From Haliea sp. E1-2-M8 (GTDB taxonomy: Bacteria > Pseudomonadota > Gammaproteobacteria > Pseudomonadales > Halieaceae), in NCBI RefSeq assembly GCF_030649675.1, contig NZ_JAUTDR010000015.1, forward strand, positions 39,029-103,028: a stretch of 64,000 nucleotides of DNA, written 5' to 3'. Position numbers and translations under genes: made by a program. The notes under the pieces are model-generated. The model did not search any database. It was not told the origin of the DNA and saw nothing but the letters and a program-made list of their open reading frames with translations. Of the stretch, positions 53,250 through 60,418 are shown in pieces. Each line of letters begins with the position of its first letter. The stretch's first letter is position 1.

Positions 53250-53734
53250 AACTGGACCGCACCGACCGCCGCATCCTCGACATCCTGCAACGGGACGGGC
53301 GCATCAGCAACCTGGAACTGGCCGAGCGCATCGGCCTGTCAGCCACACCCTGCTCCCGGCGGGTGAAGCGGCTGGAGGAATCCGGGCTGATCCGCGGCAC
53401 CGCCACTCTGCTGGACCAGTCGCGGCTGGGGCTCAAGCTGACCGCCTACATCGGGATCAGCATGGACCGCCACACCCCCGACCGCTTCGACGCCTTCGAG
53501 GCCCGGGTCAGCGAGTTTCCCGAGGTCATGGAGTGTTCCGTGGTAACCGGGCAGAGCGCGGACTATCTGCTCAAGGCAGTGGTGCCGGATATGCAGTACT
53601 ACGAGCGCTTTCTGCTCGGCAAGCTGACGCGGATACCCGGCGTGACCGGGGTGCACTCCAGCTTTGAACTGCGGCGCGTGGTGCAGAACACGGCCCTGCC
53701 CCTGGACCATATCAGCAACGAAACCGAAGTCTGA
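53246..53734 (+). CDS. Lrp/AsnC-family transcriptional regulator
   Basis: A 162-residue regulator with an N-terminal winged HTH (LDRTDRRILDILQRDGRISNLELAERIGLS, about 2-35) and a C-terminal RAM/AsnC ligand-binding domain (about 65-150). Regulators of this family respond to amino acids and other small ligands. It starts inside the EVE gene's stop and is followed by an SDR gene 111 bases away on the same strand. Target genes are unknown; leuA across the way is a reasonable guess. Confidence 0.9.
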   Translation: MKLDRTDRRILDILQRDGRISNLELAERIGLSATPCSRRVKRLEESGLIRGTATLLDQSRLGLKLTAYIGISMDRHTPDRFDAFEARVSEFPEVMECSVVTGQSADYLLKAVVPDMQYYERFLLGKLTRIPGVTGVHSSFELRRVVQNTALPLDHISNETEV

Positions 53735-53845
53735 GCAGGTGCCGCCGCCCGCGACACAATCCGGCCACATTTGCTGGCCGCTGCGGGGCTTGCCCGCCCG
53801 CCGTGCTTGCGGGCATTATCGAATAAAACCCAACGGAGCTGTGGC

Positions 53846-54628
53846 ATGAAGGCAATGAAGGACAAGGTGGCGCTGGTCACCGGCGGCGCCAGCGGCATGG
53901 GCCGCATCATCGCCCTGCGACTGGCGGGCAATGGCGCGCGGGTTGCCATCTTTGACGTGAACGAAGAAGGGCTGGAGGCCACGGCCGCCGGGCACGACAA
54001 TATCACCGCCATCCGCTGTGACATCGGCGATCTGGCGGATGTCGAGGCCAAAGTTGCGCAGGTGCAGGAGACCCTGGGGCCCATCGACCTGCTGGTCCAC
54101 GCGGCAGCGCTGATGCCCAGCCACAAGCTGGTCGACCACACCCACGCGGGCATGGAGCGCCTGTTCCGGATCAACTATTTCGGCACCACCTACATGGTGC
54201 AGGCGGTCCTCCCGGAGATGCGCAAGCGGCGCAGCGGACGGGTTATCGCTTTCGGCTCCATCGCGGGCCATGCGCTGGTAACTCACATGGGCGGCTACTG
54301 CGCCACCAAGTCCGCGGTCAACACCTATATGGAAGTACTGCAGAATGAATTGCGCAACTCCGGGGTTCGGATCCACCTGGTCTGCCCACCCGCGGTCAAC
54401 ACGCCCCTGATCGATCAGACGCTCGCCACCGACAGCCCCGGCAGCCTCATCGAAGCGAAAAAGTCCGGTCGGCTCTCAGACCCGGAAAAAATTGTCGACG
54501 CCATAGAAAAGGGCGTCGACCGGGACAAGGACATTATCTACCCTGGCGAAGCCCGTCTGCTGATGCTGTGGCACGCCCTGTTCCCGCGCCTGTGGTGGAA
54601 GACCGTGCTCAAGTTCGAGAAAGACTGA
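53846..54628 (+). CDS. SDR-family oxidoreductase
   Basis: A 260-residue short-chain dehydrogenase. The cofactor loop TGGASGMG lies at 12-19 and the catalytic S138, Y151 and K155 (GSIAGH, YCATKSA) are intact. The normally conserved NNAG is replaced by HAAA at 85-88, a feature of some divergent SDRs, so the substrate may be unusual. The C-terminal tail (MLWHALFPRLWWKTVLKFEKD) is aromatic and basic, suggesting membrane contact. ATG 53846 follows ACGGAG. An octamer tandem repeat lies just after its stop. Confidence 0.83.
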   Translation: MKAMKDKVALVTGGASGMGRIIALRLAGNGARVAIFDVNEEGLEATAAGHDNITAIRCDIGDLADVEAKVAQVQETLGPIDLLVHAAALMPSHKLVDHTHAGMERLFRINYFGTTYMVQAVLPEMRKRRSGRVIAFGSIAGHALVTHMGGYCATKSAVNTYMEVLQNELRNSGVRIHLVCPPAVNTPLIDQTLATDSPGSLIEAKKSGRLSDPEKIVDAIEKGVDRDKDIIYPGEARLLMLWHALFPRLWWKTVLKFEKD

Positions 54629-54654
54629 ACCGGAGCGCCGGCCGCCGCAGCGGC

Positions 54655-54718
54655 GGACCGTCGGACCGTCGGAGCGCCGGAACGCCGGAACGCCGGAACG
54701 CCGGAACGCCGGACCGCG
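54655..54718. repeat. Tandem repeat of eight 8-bp units
   Basis: Eight octamers in a row: two copies of GGACCGTC, one GGAGCGCC, four GGAACGCC and one GGACCGCG. They fill most of the space between the SDR gene stop (54628) and the Bcr/CflA-type gene (54757), and end about 38 bases before its ATG. The unit is not a multiple of three and the tract is non-coding, so changes in copy number would shift promoter or leader spacing rather than a protein. Confidence 0.85.
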
Positions 54719-54756
54719 TATGCCACCGGGGGTGCCCGTGTTAGCATCCCCGCCCC

Positions 54757-55977
54757 ATGACAAACCGACACCTCACCGCTGACTCCCGCTGGCTGCTGGT
54801 GCTGCTCGCGGCGCTGGTTGCGCTCGGGCCGCTCAGCGTGGACATGTACCTGCCCGCCATGCCGGCCATGCGCGCCGCGCTCGACACCAGCGTCGGCAAC
54901 ATCCAGCTGACCCTGAGCGTATACCTCGCCGGTTTTGCGCTATTCCACCTGGCGTGCGGGCCCCTGGCAGACCGCTACGGACGCAAACCGGTGATTATCG
55001 CCGGCACCCTGTTGTTTGTCCTCGGCTGCATCGGCTGCAGCCTGGCGACCACGGTGGAGGAGCTGCTGCTGTACCGGTTTTTGCAGGGTATTGGCGCCTG
55101 TGTCGGGCCCACCCTGGCGCGCACCATCACCCGCGACCTGTTTGGTCCCAGGCGGGCGGCACGGGCGCTCTCACTTATTGCCATGCTGATGGCACTGGCG
55201 CCCGCGGTGGCGCCGAGCCTGGGCGGCCTGCTGATGCTGGTGTTTCCCTGGCCGAGTATCTTTGTCTTCCTCGGGAGTTACGGTGCCCTGATGCTGCTGC
55301 TGGTGCAGCGCTACCTCGGCGAATCCCTGCCCGCCCCGCAAAGCCTGCACCCGCGCACCATTCTGCGCAATTACAGCACTTTGCTGCACAGCGGCCCCTT
55401 CATGACGGTGGTGGTCACCAGTTCCCTGGGCTACGCGGGCCTGATGGTCTACCTCGCCTCAGCCGGGTTCGTCTACCTGGAGATGCTGAATGTACCGGTG
55501 CTCTACTTCGGGCCGATATTCCTGACCACCGTAGCTGGCTATATCAGCGGCAGCGCGCTCAGCGCCCGCCTGGCGAGCCGCCTGGAATCTCCCAGTGTGC
55601 TGCTGCTGGGGACGGCGCTGGCGGCGACTGCGAGCATCTGCATGGGCGCGGCCGCCAGCGTTTTTCCGCAGAGCATACTTGCCCTGATGCTGCCGATGAT
55701 GCTCTTCACCGCAGGGTTGGGGCTGACTCTGCCCCACGCCATGAGTCTGGCCCTGCTGCCGTACCCCCACATGGCGGGCACCGCCTCGGCCCTGCTGGGG
55801 TTTATCCAGATGGCAATCGCAGCTTCCGCCGGCGCGCTGGTCAGCCTGTTTCTGGAGGATTCGCCCCGGCCGATGCTGATCGCCATGGCGGTGCTGGCGT
55901 TGCTCGCGCTGGCCCTGGCGCAGCGGGTCCGCAGGCAAAGCTTCACTGTCCCGGAGCCGGCTCCGCGTCGGCAATGA
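54757..55977 (+). CDS. Bcr/CflA-family MFS drug exporter
   Basis: A 406-residue inner membrane transporter with 12 predicted helices, of the DHA1 Bcr/CflA type. The family opening LLVLLAALVALGPLSVDMYLPAMPAM, the loop ADRYGRKPVIIAG and helix 5 GPTLARTITRDLFG are characteristic. It would expel drugs or small amphiphiles with H+. It begins 38 bases after the octamer tandem repeat, which could alter its expression. Convergent or near-overlapping genes are absent; the cysteine synthase gene follows 37 bases later. Confidence 0.9.
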   Translation: MTNRHLTADSRWLLVLLAALVALGPLSVDMYLPAMPAMRAALDTSVGNIQLTLSVYLAGFALFHLACGPLADRYGRKPVIIAGTLLFVLGCIGCSLATTVEELLLYRFLQGIGACVGPTLARTITRDLFGPRRAARALSLIAMLMALAPAVAPSLGGLLMLVFPWPSIFVFLGSYGALMLLLVQRYLGESLPAPQSLHPRTILRNYSTLLHSGPFMTVVVTSSLGYAGLMVYLASAGFVYLEMLNVPVLYFGPIFLTTVAGYISGSALSARLASRLESPSVLLLGTALAATASICMGAAASVFPQSILALMLPMMLFTAGLGLTLPHAMSLALLPYPHMAGTASALLGFIQMAIAASAGALVSLFLEDSPRPMLIAMAVLALLALALAQRVRRQSFTVPEPAPRRQ

Positions 55978-56014
55978 GCTGAACCGCCACGTTGGCGGCA
56001 AACAAGGGGAGGCT

Positions 56015-57061
56015 ATGGCATACTGCGGCGACCCCGCCACGGAGACTACCGCCTTGCACAGCGCCGCAGATGTAACCCAGCTGATCGGCAATACGCCGTT
56101 GCTTTACCTGCGCGAGGTCTCGGAGCGCACCGGCTGCCGTATCCTCGGCAAGGCCGAGTTCCTGAACCCGGGCGGCTCGGTCAAGGACCGTACCGCACTG
56201 GGCATTATCCGCGCCGCCGAGGCCAGTGGCGAACTCCGCCCGGGCGGCCGGATTGTTGAGGGCACCGCGGGCAACACCGGCATCGGCCTGACCCTGCTGG
56301 CGAATGCGCTGGGCTACAAAAGCACGGTTGTCATGCCGATCAGCCAGAGCAAGGAGAAGATCGACACCCTGGAACTGCTCGGGGCCGACCTGCACCTGGT
56401 TCCCGCGACCTCCTACAGCGAACCGGGGCATTACATTCACACTGCCCAGCGGCTGGCGGAAAAATGCGCCTGCTCCGAAGCCGCGGGCGCCATCTGGGCC
56501 CGCCAGTTCGACAACCTTGCCAACATGGCCATTCACCGCGACACCACCGGTGAAGAGATCTGGACCCAGACCGGCGGCGAAGTTGACGGCTTCATCTGTG
56601 CGGTAGGAACCGGGGGCACACTGGCGGGCGTCTCCCACGCCCTCAAGTCCCATCGGCCTGACATCACCATCGGTCTGGCGGATCCACAGGGCGCATCCCT
56701 CTACCACTATTTCAACGATGGGAGTCTGGCCGCCAGCGCGGGCAATTCCATCGTCGAAGGCATTGGCATCAACCATATCACCGGGAATATCGCCGAGGCT
56801 CAAGTGGACACCGCGTTCATTATTAGCGATGAAGAGGCTCTGCCGCTACTGTTCGACCTGCTGCAACACGAGGGACTGTGCCTGGGCGGTTCGGCCGGCA
56901 TCAACATCGCCGGCGCGGTACGGCTGGCGGAGCAAATGGGGCCTGGACACACCATCGTCACCATCCTCTGCGACTACGGCAACCGCTACCAGAGCAAGCT
57001 GTTCAATCCCGCATTCCTGCACAACAAGGGCCTGCCGGTGCCGGCCTGGCTCGATATCTGA
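56015..57061 (+). CDS. cysK: Cysteine synthase A-type enzyme
   Basis: A 348-residue fold-type II PLP enzyme resembling CysK. The PLP Lys K57 is in NPGGSVKDRTALG, the phosphate loop is VGTGGTLAG, and GTAGNTGIGLTLL is the substrate loop. It would make cysteine from O-acetylserine and sulfide. It is longer than typical CysK (about 310), with an extra C-terminal segment (FNPAFLHNKGLPVPAWLDI), more like Cys-synthase-related proteins with a cystathionine-type tail. ATG 56015 is only two bases from GGGAGG; a TTG at 56054 has better spacing and may be the true start. Confidence 0.82.
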   Translation: MAYCGDPATETTALHSAADVTQLIGNTPLLYLREVSERTGCRILGKAEFLNPGGSVKDRTALGIIRAAEASGELRPGGRIVEGTAGNTGIGLTLLANALGYKSTVVMPISQSKEKIDTLELLGADLHLVPATSYSEPGHYIHTAQRLAEKCACSEAAGAIWARQFDNLANMAIHRDTTGEEIWTQTGGEVDGFICAVGTGGTLAGVSHALKSHRPDITIGLADPQGASLYHYFNDGSLAASAGNSIVEGIGINHITGNIAEAQVDTAFIISDEEALPLLFDLLQHEGLCLGGSAGINIAGAVRLAEQMGPGHTIVTILCDYGNRYQSKLFNPAFLHNKGLPVPAWLDI

Positions 57062-57082
57062 CTCCAATCCATGAGGAACGCA

Positions 57083-57703
57083 ATGAAGATAGGCATCATC
57101 AGCGGCAGCCACCGACCGGACTCCCAGAGCAGCAAGGTCGGGCGTCACATTGAGCAGACCCTGACGCAGCAGGCGCTGTGCGAGAGTTGCTGGTTCTACG
57201 ACCTGGGCGGCAACCCACTGCCGCTGTGGGACGAAGGGGTGTGGGATCAGGACAACCAACACTGGCAGCAGCAGCTGGAACCCCTGCGGCAGGAACTACA
57301 CAGTTGCGACGGCTTTGTCATGATCTCACCGGAGTGGCACGGCATGGTGCCGGCGGGATTGAAGAACTTTCTGCTGATGTGGGCGGCGGGTGGCGAACTG
57401 GCGCACAAGCCGGCCCTGATTGTGTCGGTCTCGGCCTCGCTAGGCGGCGCCTATCCAGTGGCGGAGCTGCGCATGAGCGGGTACAAAAACAGCCGTCTTT
57501 GCTTCCTGCCCGAGCATCTGATCGTGCGCAATGTCGGGTCTGTGTTCAACGCCGACAGCAAGGATAATGACCCGAAGTCGCAGCAGTACCTGAGCGACCG
57601 CCTGCTTTATTGCCTGCAGCTGTTGCGGGAATATGCCCTGGCCCTGCGCCAGGTACGGCAGAGTGGCAAGGCATCCCTGGAGGTCTACAGCACGGGGATG
57701 TAG
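57083..57703 (+). CDS. NADPH-dependent FMN reductase-family protein
   Basis: A 206-residue flavodoxin-like oxidoreductase of the NADPH-dependent FMN reductase family. The FMN phosphate loop is IISGSHRPDSQSSKVG at 4-19, and SPEWHGMVPAGLKNFLLMW is the flavin-side segment. It could reduce FMN, azo compounds or quinones. It starts 22 bases after the cysteine synthase gene, so the two are in one operon. ATG 57083 follows GAGG seven bases upstream. Convergent with dsbA. Confidence 0.85.
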   Translation: MKIGIISGSHRPDSQSSKVGRHIEQTLTQQALCESCWFYDLGGNPLPLWDEGVWDQDNQHWQQQLEPLRQELHSCDGFVMISPEWHGMVPAGLKNFLLMWAAGGELAHKPALIVSVSASLGGAYPVAELRMSGYKNSRLCFLPEHLIVRNVGSVFNADSKDNDPKSQQYLSDRLLYCLQLLREYALALRQVRQSGKASLEVYSTGM

Positions 57704-57741
57704 CCGAGCCGTGCTGCGCCCGGCCCAGCAACCTGGTTACT

Positions 57742-58395
57742 TCAGGAAGCGCTGGCCGTTGCGGCGATTGCGGCGCGTTCCTTTGCAATGAGGAAATCGG
57801 CGATTTTCAGCATGTTGGCCTGGCTGCCGGCCTTGCGAGTGCTGATGCGATACTTGCCGTTCACCATCATCTCTGGCGTACCGGTGATCTTGGCTGCCCG
57901 CGCCCGGCTGTTGGCCTGGCGCACCTGGCTTTCGACCCCGAAGGCACTGAACGCCTTGTCAAATTTCTCGCCGCTGACCCCGTTGTCAGTAAACAGCTTG
58001 CGGATCTCCGCTTCCGAGGCGAGGCGTTTGCCATCGACATTCATGGCCTGGAACATCACCGTGTGCATGGAGTCGAGCACCCCCAGCACGTCTGCGGCAT
58101 AGTACATTGCCGCGTGCAATTCCATGGGCTTGTTCCAGACTGCCGGGGAACCCACGAAAGTGACATCGTCACCTAGCGATTCCTTCCACCGACTTACCAG
58201 CGGCTCAAACGTGTAGCAATGGCCACAGCCGTACCAGAAGAACTCCACCACCTCGACCTTGCCCGGGTCAGCGGTGCGGATAGCCGGCGTGATCAGGTCG
58301 TAGTGGGTGCCTTCTTCCCAGGTTTGTGCGTCCTGGGCAGTAGCCGCCAGCGGGGCCAGTATCATCAGGGCAAGAACAAGGAAACGCTTGAGCAT
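57742..58395 (-). CDS. dsbA: Thiol:disulfide interchange protein DsbA
   Basis: A 217-residue periplasmic thioredoxin-fold oxidase with a signal peptide (about 1-24, LAATAQ). The active site is CGHC at 57-60, and TGTPEMMV carries the cis-proline. Helical insert between strands is as in DsbA. It introduces disulfides into exported proteins. ATG 58395 is chosen with GGAGAGACCC before it. It is downstream of cytochromes c4 and c5 in the order seen in Pseudomonas, but an intrinsic terminator lies between c4 and dsbA. Confidence 0.94.
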   Translation of the reverse strand: MLKRFLVLALMILAPLAATAQDAQTWEEGTHYDLITPAIRTADPGKVEVVEFFWYGCGHCYTFEPLVSRWKESLGDDVTFVGSPAVWNKPMELHAAMYYAADVLGVLDSMHTVMFQAMNVDGKRLASEAEIRKLFTDNGVSGEKFDKAFSAFGVESQVRQANSRARAAKITGTPEMMVNGKYRISTRKAGSQANMLKIADFLIAKERAAIAATASAS

Positions 58396-58460
58396 GGGTC
58401 TCTCCATGATTGTATGTTGTTAGTCAGACCATGAATCCGGCGCGGCGTTCTGCCCCTGAC

Positions 58461-58484
58461 AAAAAAGGTGGCCGGGGCCACCTT
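58461..58484 (-). terminator. Intrinsic terminator between cytochrome c4 and dsbA
   Basis: On the minus strand a stem AAGGTGGCC/GGCCACCTT (58465-58484, nine base pairs at most) is followed by a run of six Ts. This is a good factor-independent terminator that would end the cytochrome c5-c4 transcript 22-45 bases after the c4 stop and leave dsbA with its own start. Confidence 0.75.
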
Positions 58485-58505
58485 GCAGGGGGCTGCGCGA
58501 ACTGT

Positions 58506-59141
58506 CTATCTGAGACCAGCGGCGTAGCTGGCGACGGCTTCTATTTCCATATCGCTGAGGCCAAATGCGTTGCTGCGCATGATCCTGGTATCGCCGTCGT
58601 TGGTACGGCCGGTCGGATCCTCATAGCCTTTGCGGTACTCACGCAACTGGGTGGCAATATATTCCGGATGCTGGCCCGCCAGCGCCGGATACCCCGCCAG
58701 GGCATTGCCCTTGCCAGCAGGTGAGTGGCAGCCGGTACAGGCCGCCACTTTGCGCTCGGCGACGCCGGCACGGTAGACCTTCTCACCGAGAGCCACCAGG
58801 TCGGGATCAGTCTGGCTGCCACTGATTTGCTTGGCAGCGTAAAAAGCCGCGATATCAGCCAACTGCTGGTCGGACTTGCCGTCGAGCAGGCCAGCCATGG
58901 TCGGGACCGGGCGGGCACCGTCGCGAATATCCATCAGCTGCTTGTACAGATAGCGCGCACCCAGCCCCGCGATCTTGGGGAAGGTTGGAGCCATGCTGTT
59001 GCCGTCGGCGCCATGGCAGGCTGCGCAGACGGCCGTCTGTGCCTCTCCCGAGGCGGCATCGCCCTCGACAAAGGGTACCGCCGCACCGGCCGTGTGAGCG
59101 AAACCCAGCAGGGCGCCGCAGAGAACAAGAACTTTCTTCAT
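58506..59141 (-). CDS. Cytochrome c4 (diheme)
   Basis: A 211-residue periplasmic diheme cytochrome with a signal peptide (about 1-21). It has two class I heme domains, CAACHGADG near residue 37 and CTGCHSPAG near residue 137, and a Met in the second half of each (MAPTFPKIAG and MRSNAFG regions) for axial ligation. It passes electrons to a terminal oxidase. It follows cytochrome c5 by 35 bases. A terminator lies after its stop. Confidence 0.93.
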   Translation of the reverse strand: MKKVLVLCGALLGFAHTAGAAVPFVEGDAASGEAQTAVCAACHGADGNSMAPTFPKIAGLGARYLYKQLMDIRDGARPVPTMAGLLDGKSDQQLADIAAFYAAKQISGSQTDPDLVALGEKVYRAGVAERKVAACTGCHSPAGKGNALAGYPALAGQHPEYIATQLREYRKGYEDPTGRTNDGDTRIMRSNAFGLSDMEIEAVASYAAGLR

Positions 59142-59176
59142 GACACTTCCAGATCTGGCTAGGTAAGACCGGCAGA

Positions 59177-59470
59177 TTACTCTGCGGGTGTGGACATGTA
59201 GGTGATCAGGGCGGCGTAGTCTTCATCGCTGCAATCAAAACACATGCCCTTGGGTGGCATGGCGTTGAGGCCGTTCTTGACCGACTGCACAAGCGCATCC
59301 ATGCCTTTTTCCATCCTGGGCGCCCAGGCAGCTGCATCACCAGTCTTGGCAGCCCCGGCGACACCCGCGTTATGGCACACCGCACAACTCTTGTTGTACT
59401 TGTCCATGGGCGGCTGCGCCATGGCACTGGCGGCAAACAACATTGCACTGACCGCTAACAATTTCTTCAT
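59177..59470 (-). CDS. Cytochrome c5
   Basis: A 97-residue periplasmic monoheme cytochrome with a signal peptide ending near SAMAQ. The heme motif is CAVCHNAG at about residue 28 and the extra cysteine pair MCFDCSDEDY near the C-terminus is the mark of cytochrome c5. The Met ligand is likely in MPPKGM. ATG 59470 starts the signal peptide; the frame upstream is not part of the gene. It is divergent from engB and precedes c4. Confidence 0.94.
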   Translation of the reverse strand: MKKLLAVSAMLFAASAMAQPPMDKYNKSCAVCHNAGVAGAAKTGDAAAWAPRMEKGMDALVQSVKNGLNAMPPKGMCFDCSDEDYAALITYMSTPAE

Positions 59471-59542
59471 TCTACACCTCGGCTGATCGCTGGGTTGTGC
59501 TGGCGCGGGAGAATTTCCCACGGCCAGTAAAAAAGCTGTAGC

Positions 59543-59548
59543 ATTATA
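59543..59548 (-). promoter_or_regulatory. Minus-10 candidate for the cytochrome c5-c4 unit
   Basis: TATAAT on the minus strand, about 73 bases before the cytochrome c5 start. The minus 35 position is T-rich and does not match well. The same AT-rich block probably also serves engB on the plus strand. Confidence 0.4.
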
Positions 59549-59584
59549 TACGACTTACCCAACGCAAAAAAGGCAACTCCCCCA

Positions 59585-60262
59585 ATGCAGACCCCGGCCC
59601 CGGCCAATCCCGACTATCGCAGCGCCAACTTTCTCACCAGCGCCAGCAAGCTGTCCCAATGCCCTGAAGACGACGGCTGGGAGGTTGCGTTCGCCGGCCG
59701 CTCCAATGCAGGAAAATCTTCTGCAATCAATAGCTTGACCGAAAACACCAAGCTCGCCCGGACCTCCAAGACACCGGGCCGCACCCAGTTGATCAACTTC
59801 TTTTCCCTGAGTGAACAGCAACGCCTGGTGGACCTGCCGGGGTATGGCTTTGCCAAAGTGCCGTTGGCGGTGAAGCGGGAGTGGGTCCGACAACTGGAAA
59901 ATTACCTGCAAAAAAGGCAGAGCCTGCGCGGGCTGGTACTGTTGATGGACGTGCGCCACCCTTTGCAGACCTTCGACCAGCAGATGCTTACCTGGGCAAT
60001 CACCGCCGGAATGCCGGTACACATACTCCTTACCAAGGCCGACAAGCTCAAGAACGGGCCCGCCCGGAGCACCCTGCTGCAGGTGCAAAAGGAGTTGCGA
60101 CAGTACGGCGACCTGGTAAGCGTGCAGCTGTTCTCAGCGCTCAAGCACAGCGGCCACAAGGAACTCATCGCGGTCCTCAATGCCTGGCTCACGCAGCCCG
60201 GAACGCCCGATGAAGGTGGCAGTCTGGAAGAGGAGGGTGGCGAGGCGGAACCCGGGGCATAA
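59585..60262 (+). CDS. engB: Ribosome biogenesis GTPase EngB (YihA/YsxC)
   Basis: A 225-residue P-loop GTPase needed for large-subunit assembly. G1 is [17 protein letters not shown]2 KTPGRTQL, G3 VDLPGYG and G4 LTKADKL. Length is as in gammaproteobacteria, with an acidic Glu/Gly tail (about 205-225). ATG 59585 is used. It is convergent with the polA side and separated from it by the sRNA/terminator region, the gene order known from E. coli and Pseudomonas. Confidence 0.96.
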   Translation: MQTPAPANPDYRSANFLTSASKLSQCPEDDGWEVAFAGRSNAGKSSAINSLTENTKLARTSKTPGRTQLINFFSLSEQQRLVDLPGYGFAKVPLAVKREWVRQLENYLQKRQSLRGLVLLMDVRHPLQTFDQQMLTWAITAGMPVHILLTKADKLKNGPARSTLLQVQKELRQYGDLVSVQLFSALKHSGHKELIAVLNAWLTQPGTPDEGGSLEEEGGEAEPGA

Positions 60263-60298
60263 AAAACCCGGTTGCCCGTAGGGGGACAGGCAACCGGG
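60261..60298 (-). terminator. Intrinsic terminator downstream of polA
   Basis: On the minus strand, CCCGGTTGCC (60298-60289) and GGCAACCGGG (60276-60267) form a perfect 10-bp stem with a 12-base loop, followed by TTTTTT (60266-60261). A strong factor-independent terminator; it would end either polA transcripts or a separate small RNA. Confidence 0.85.
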
Positions 60299-60356
60299 AC
60301 AGCTTGGGTCTCTGGGGAAGAGACATGCCCCGCGAAAGGTCTATGGAGAGAAACCT
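60261..60356 (-). ncRNA. Candidate small RNA at the Spot 42/ErsA locus
   Basis: About 96 bases between the polA stop and engB, on the polA strand, where Spot 42 (E. coli) and ErsA (Pseudomonas) are encoded. Reading the minus strand there is a minus-10-like TACAGT at 60367-60362, a pyrimidine-rich start (TTTCTCTCC), a hairpin GTCTC/GAGAC (60324-60308) with a C-rich loop (TTCCCCA), and the strong terminator stem with six Ts. The C-rich loop and pyrimidine stretch are typical of regions that pair with ribosome-binding sites. Sequence identity to known RNAs is not shown; the start is a guess. Confidence 0.45.
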
Positions 60357-60364
60357 GCGGGACT

Positions 60365-60379
60365 GTAGCAGCATGCTAC
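60365..60379. promoter_or_regulatory. Inverted repeat over the candidate small RNA promoter
   Basis: GTAGCA (60365-60370) and TGCTAC (60374-60379) are perfect inverted copies with a three-base spacer. They overlap the minus-10-like TACAGT of the candidate small RNA, so this may be a regulator site. The stretch lies between the polA stop (60419) and the RNA start. Confidence 0.4.
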
Positions 60380-60418
60380 GGTAAGTGAGACCGGCCCTGC
60401 TGGGAAAGGTTCCGCGCT

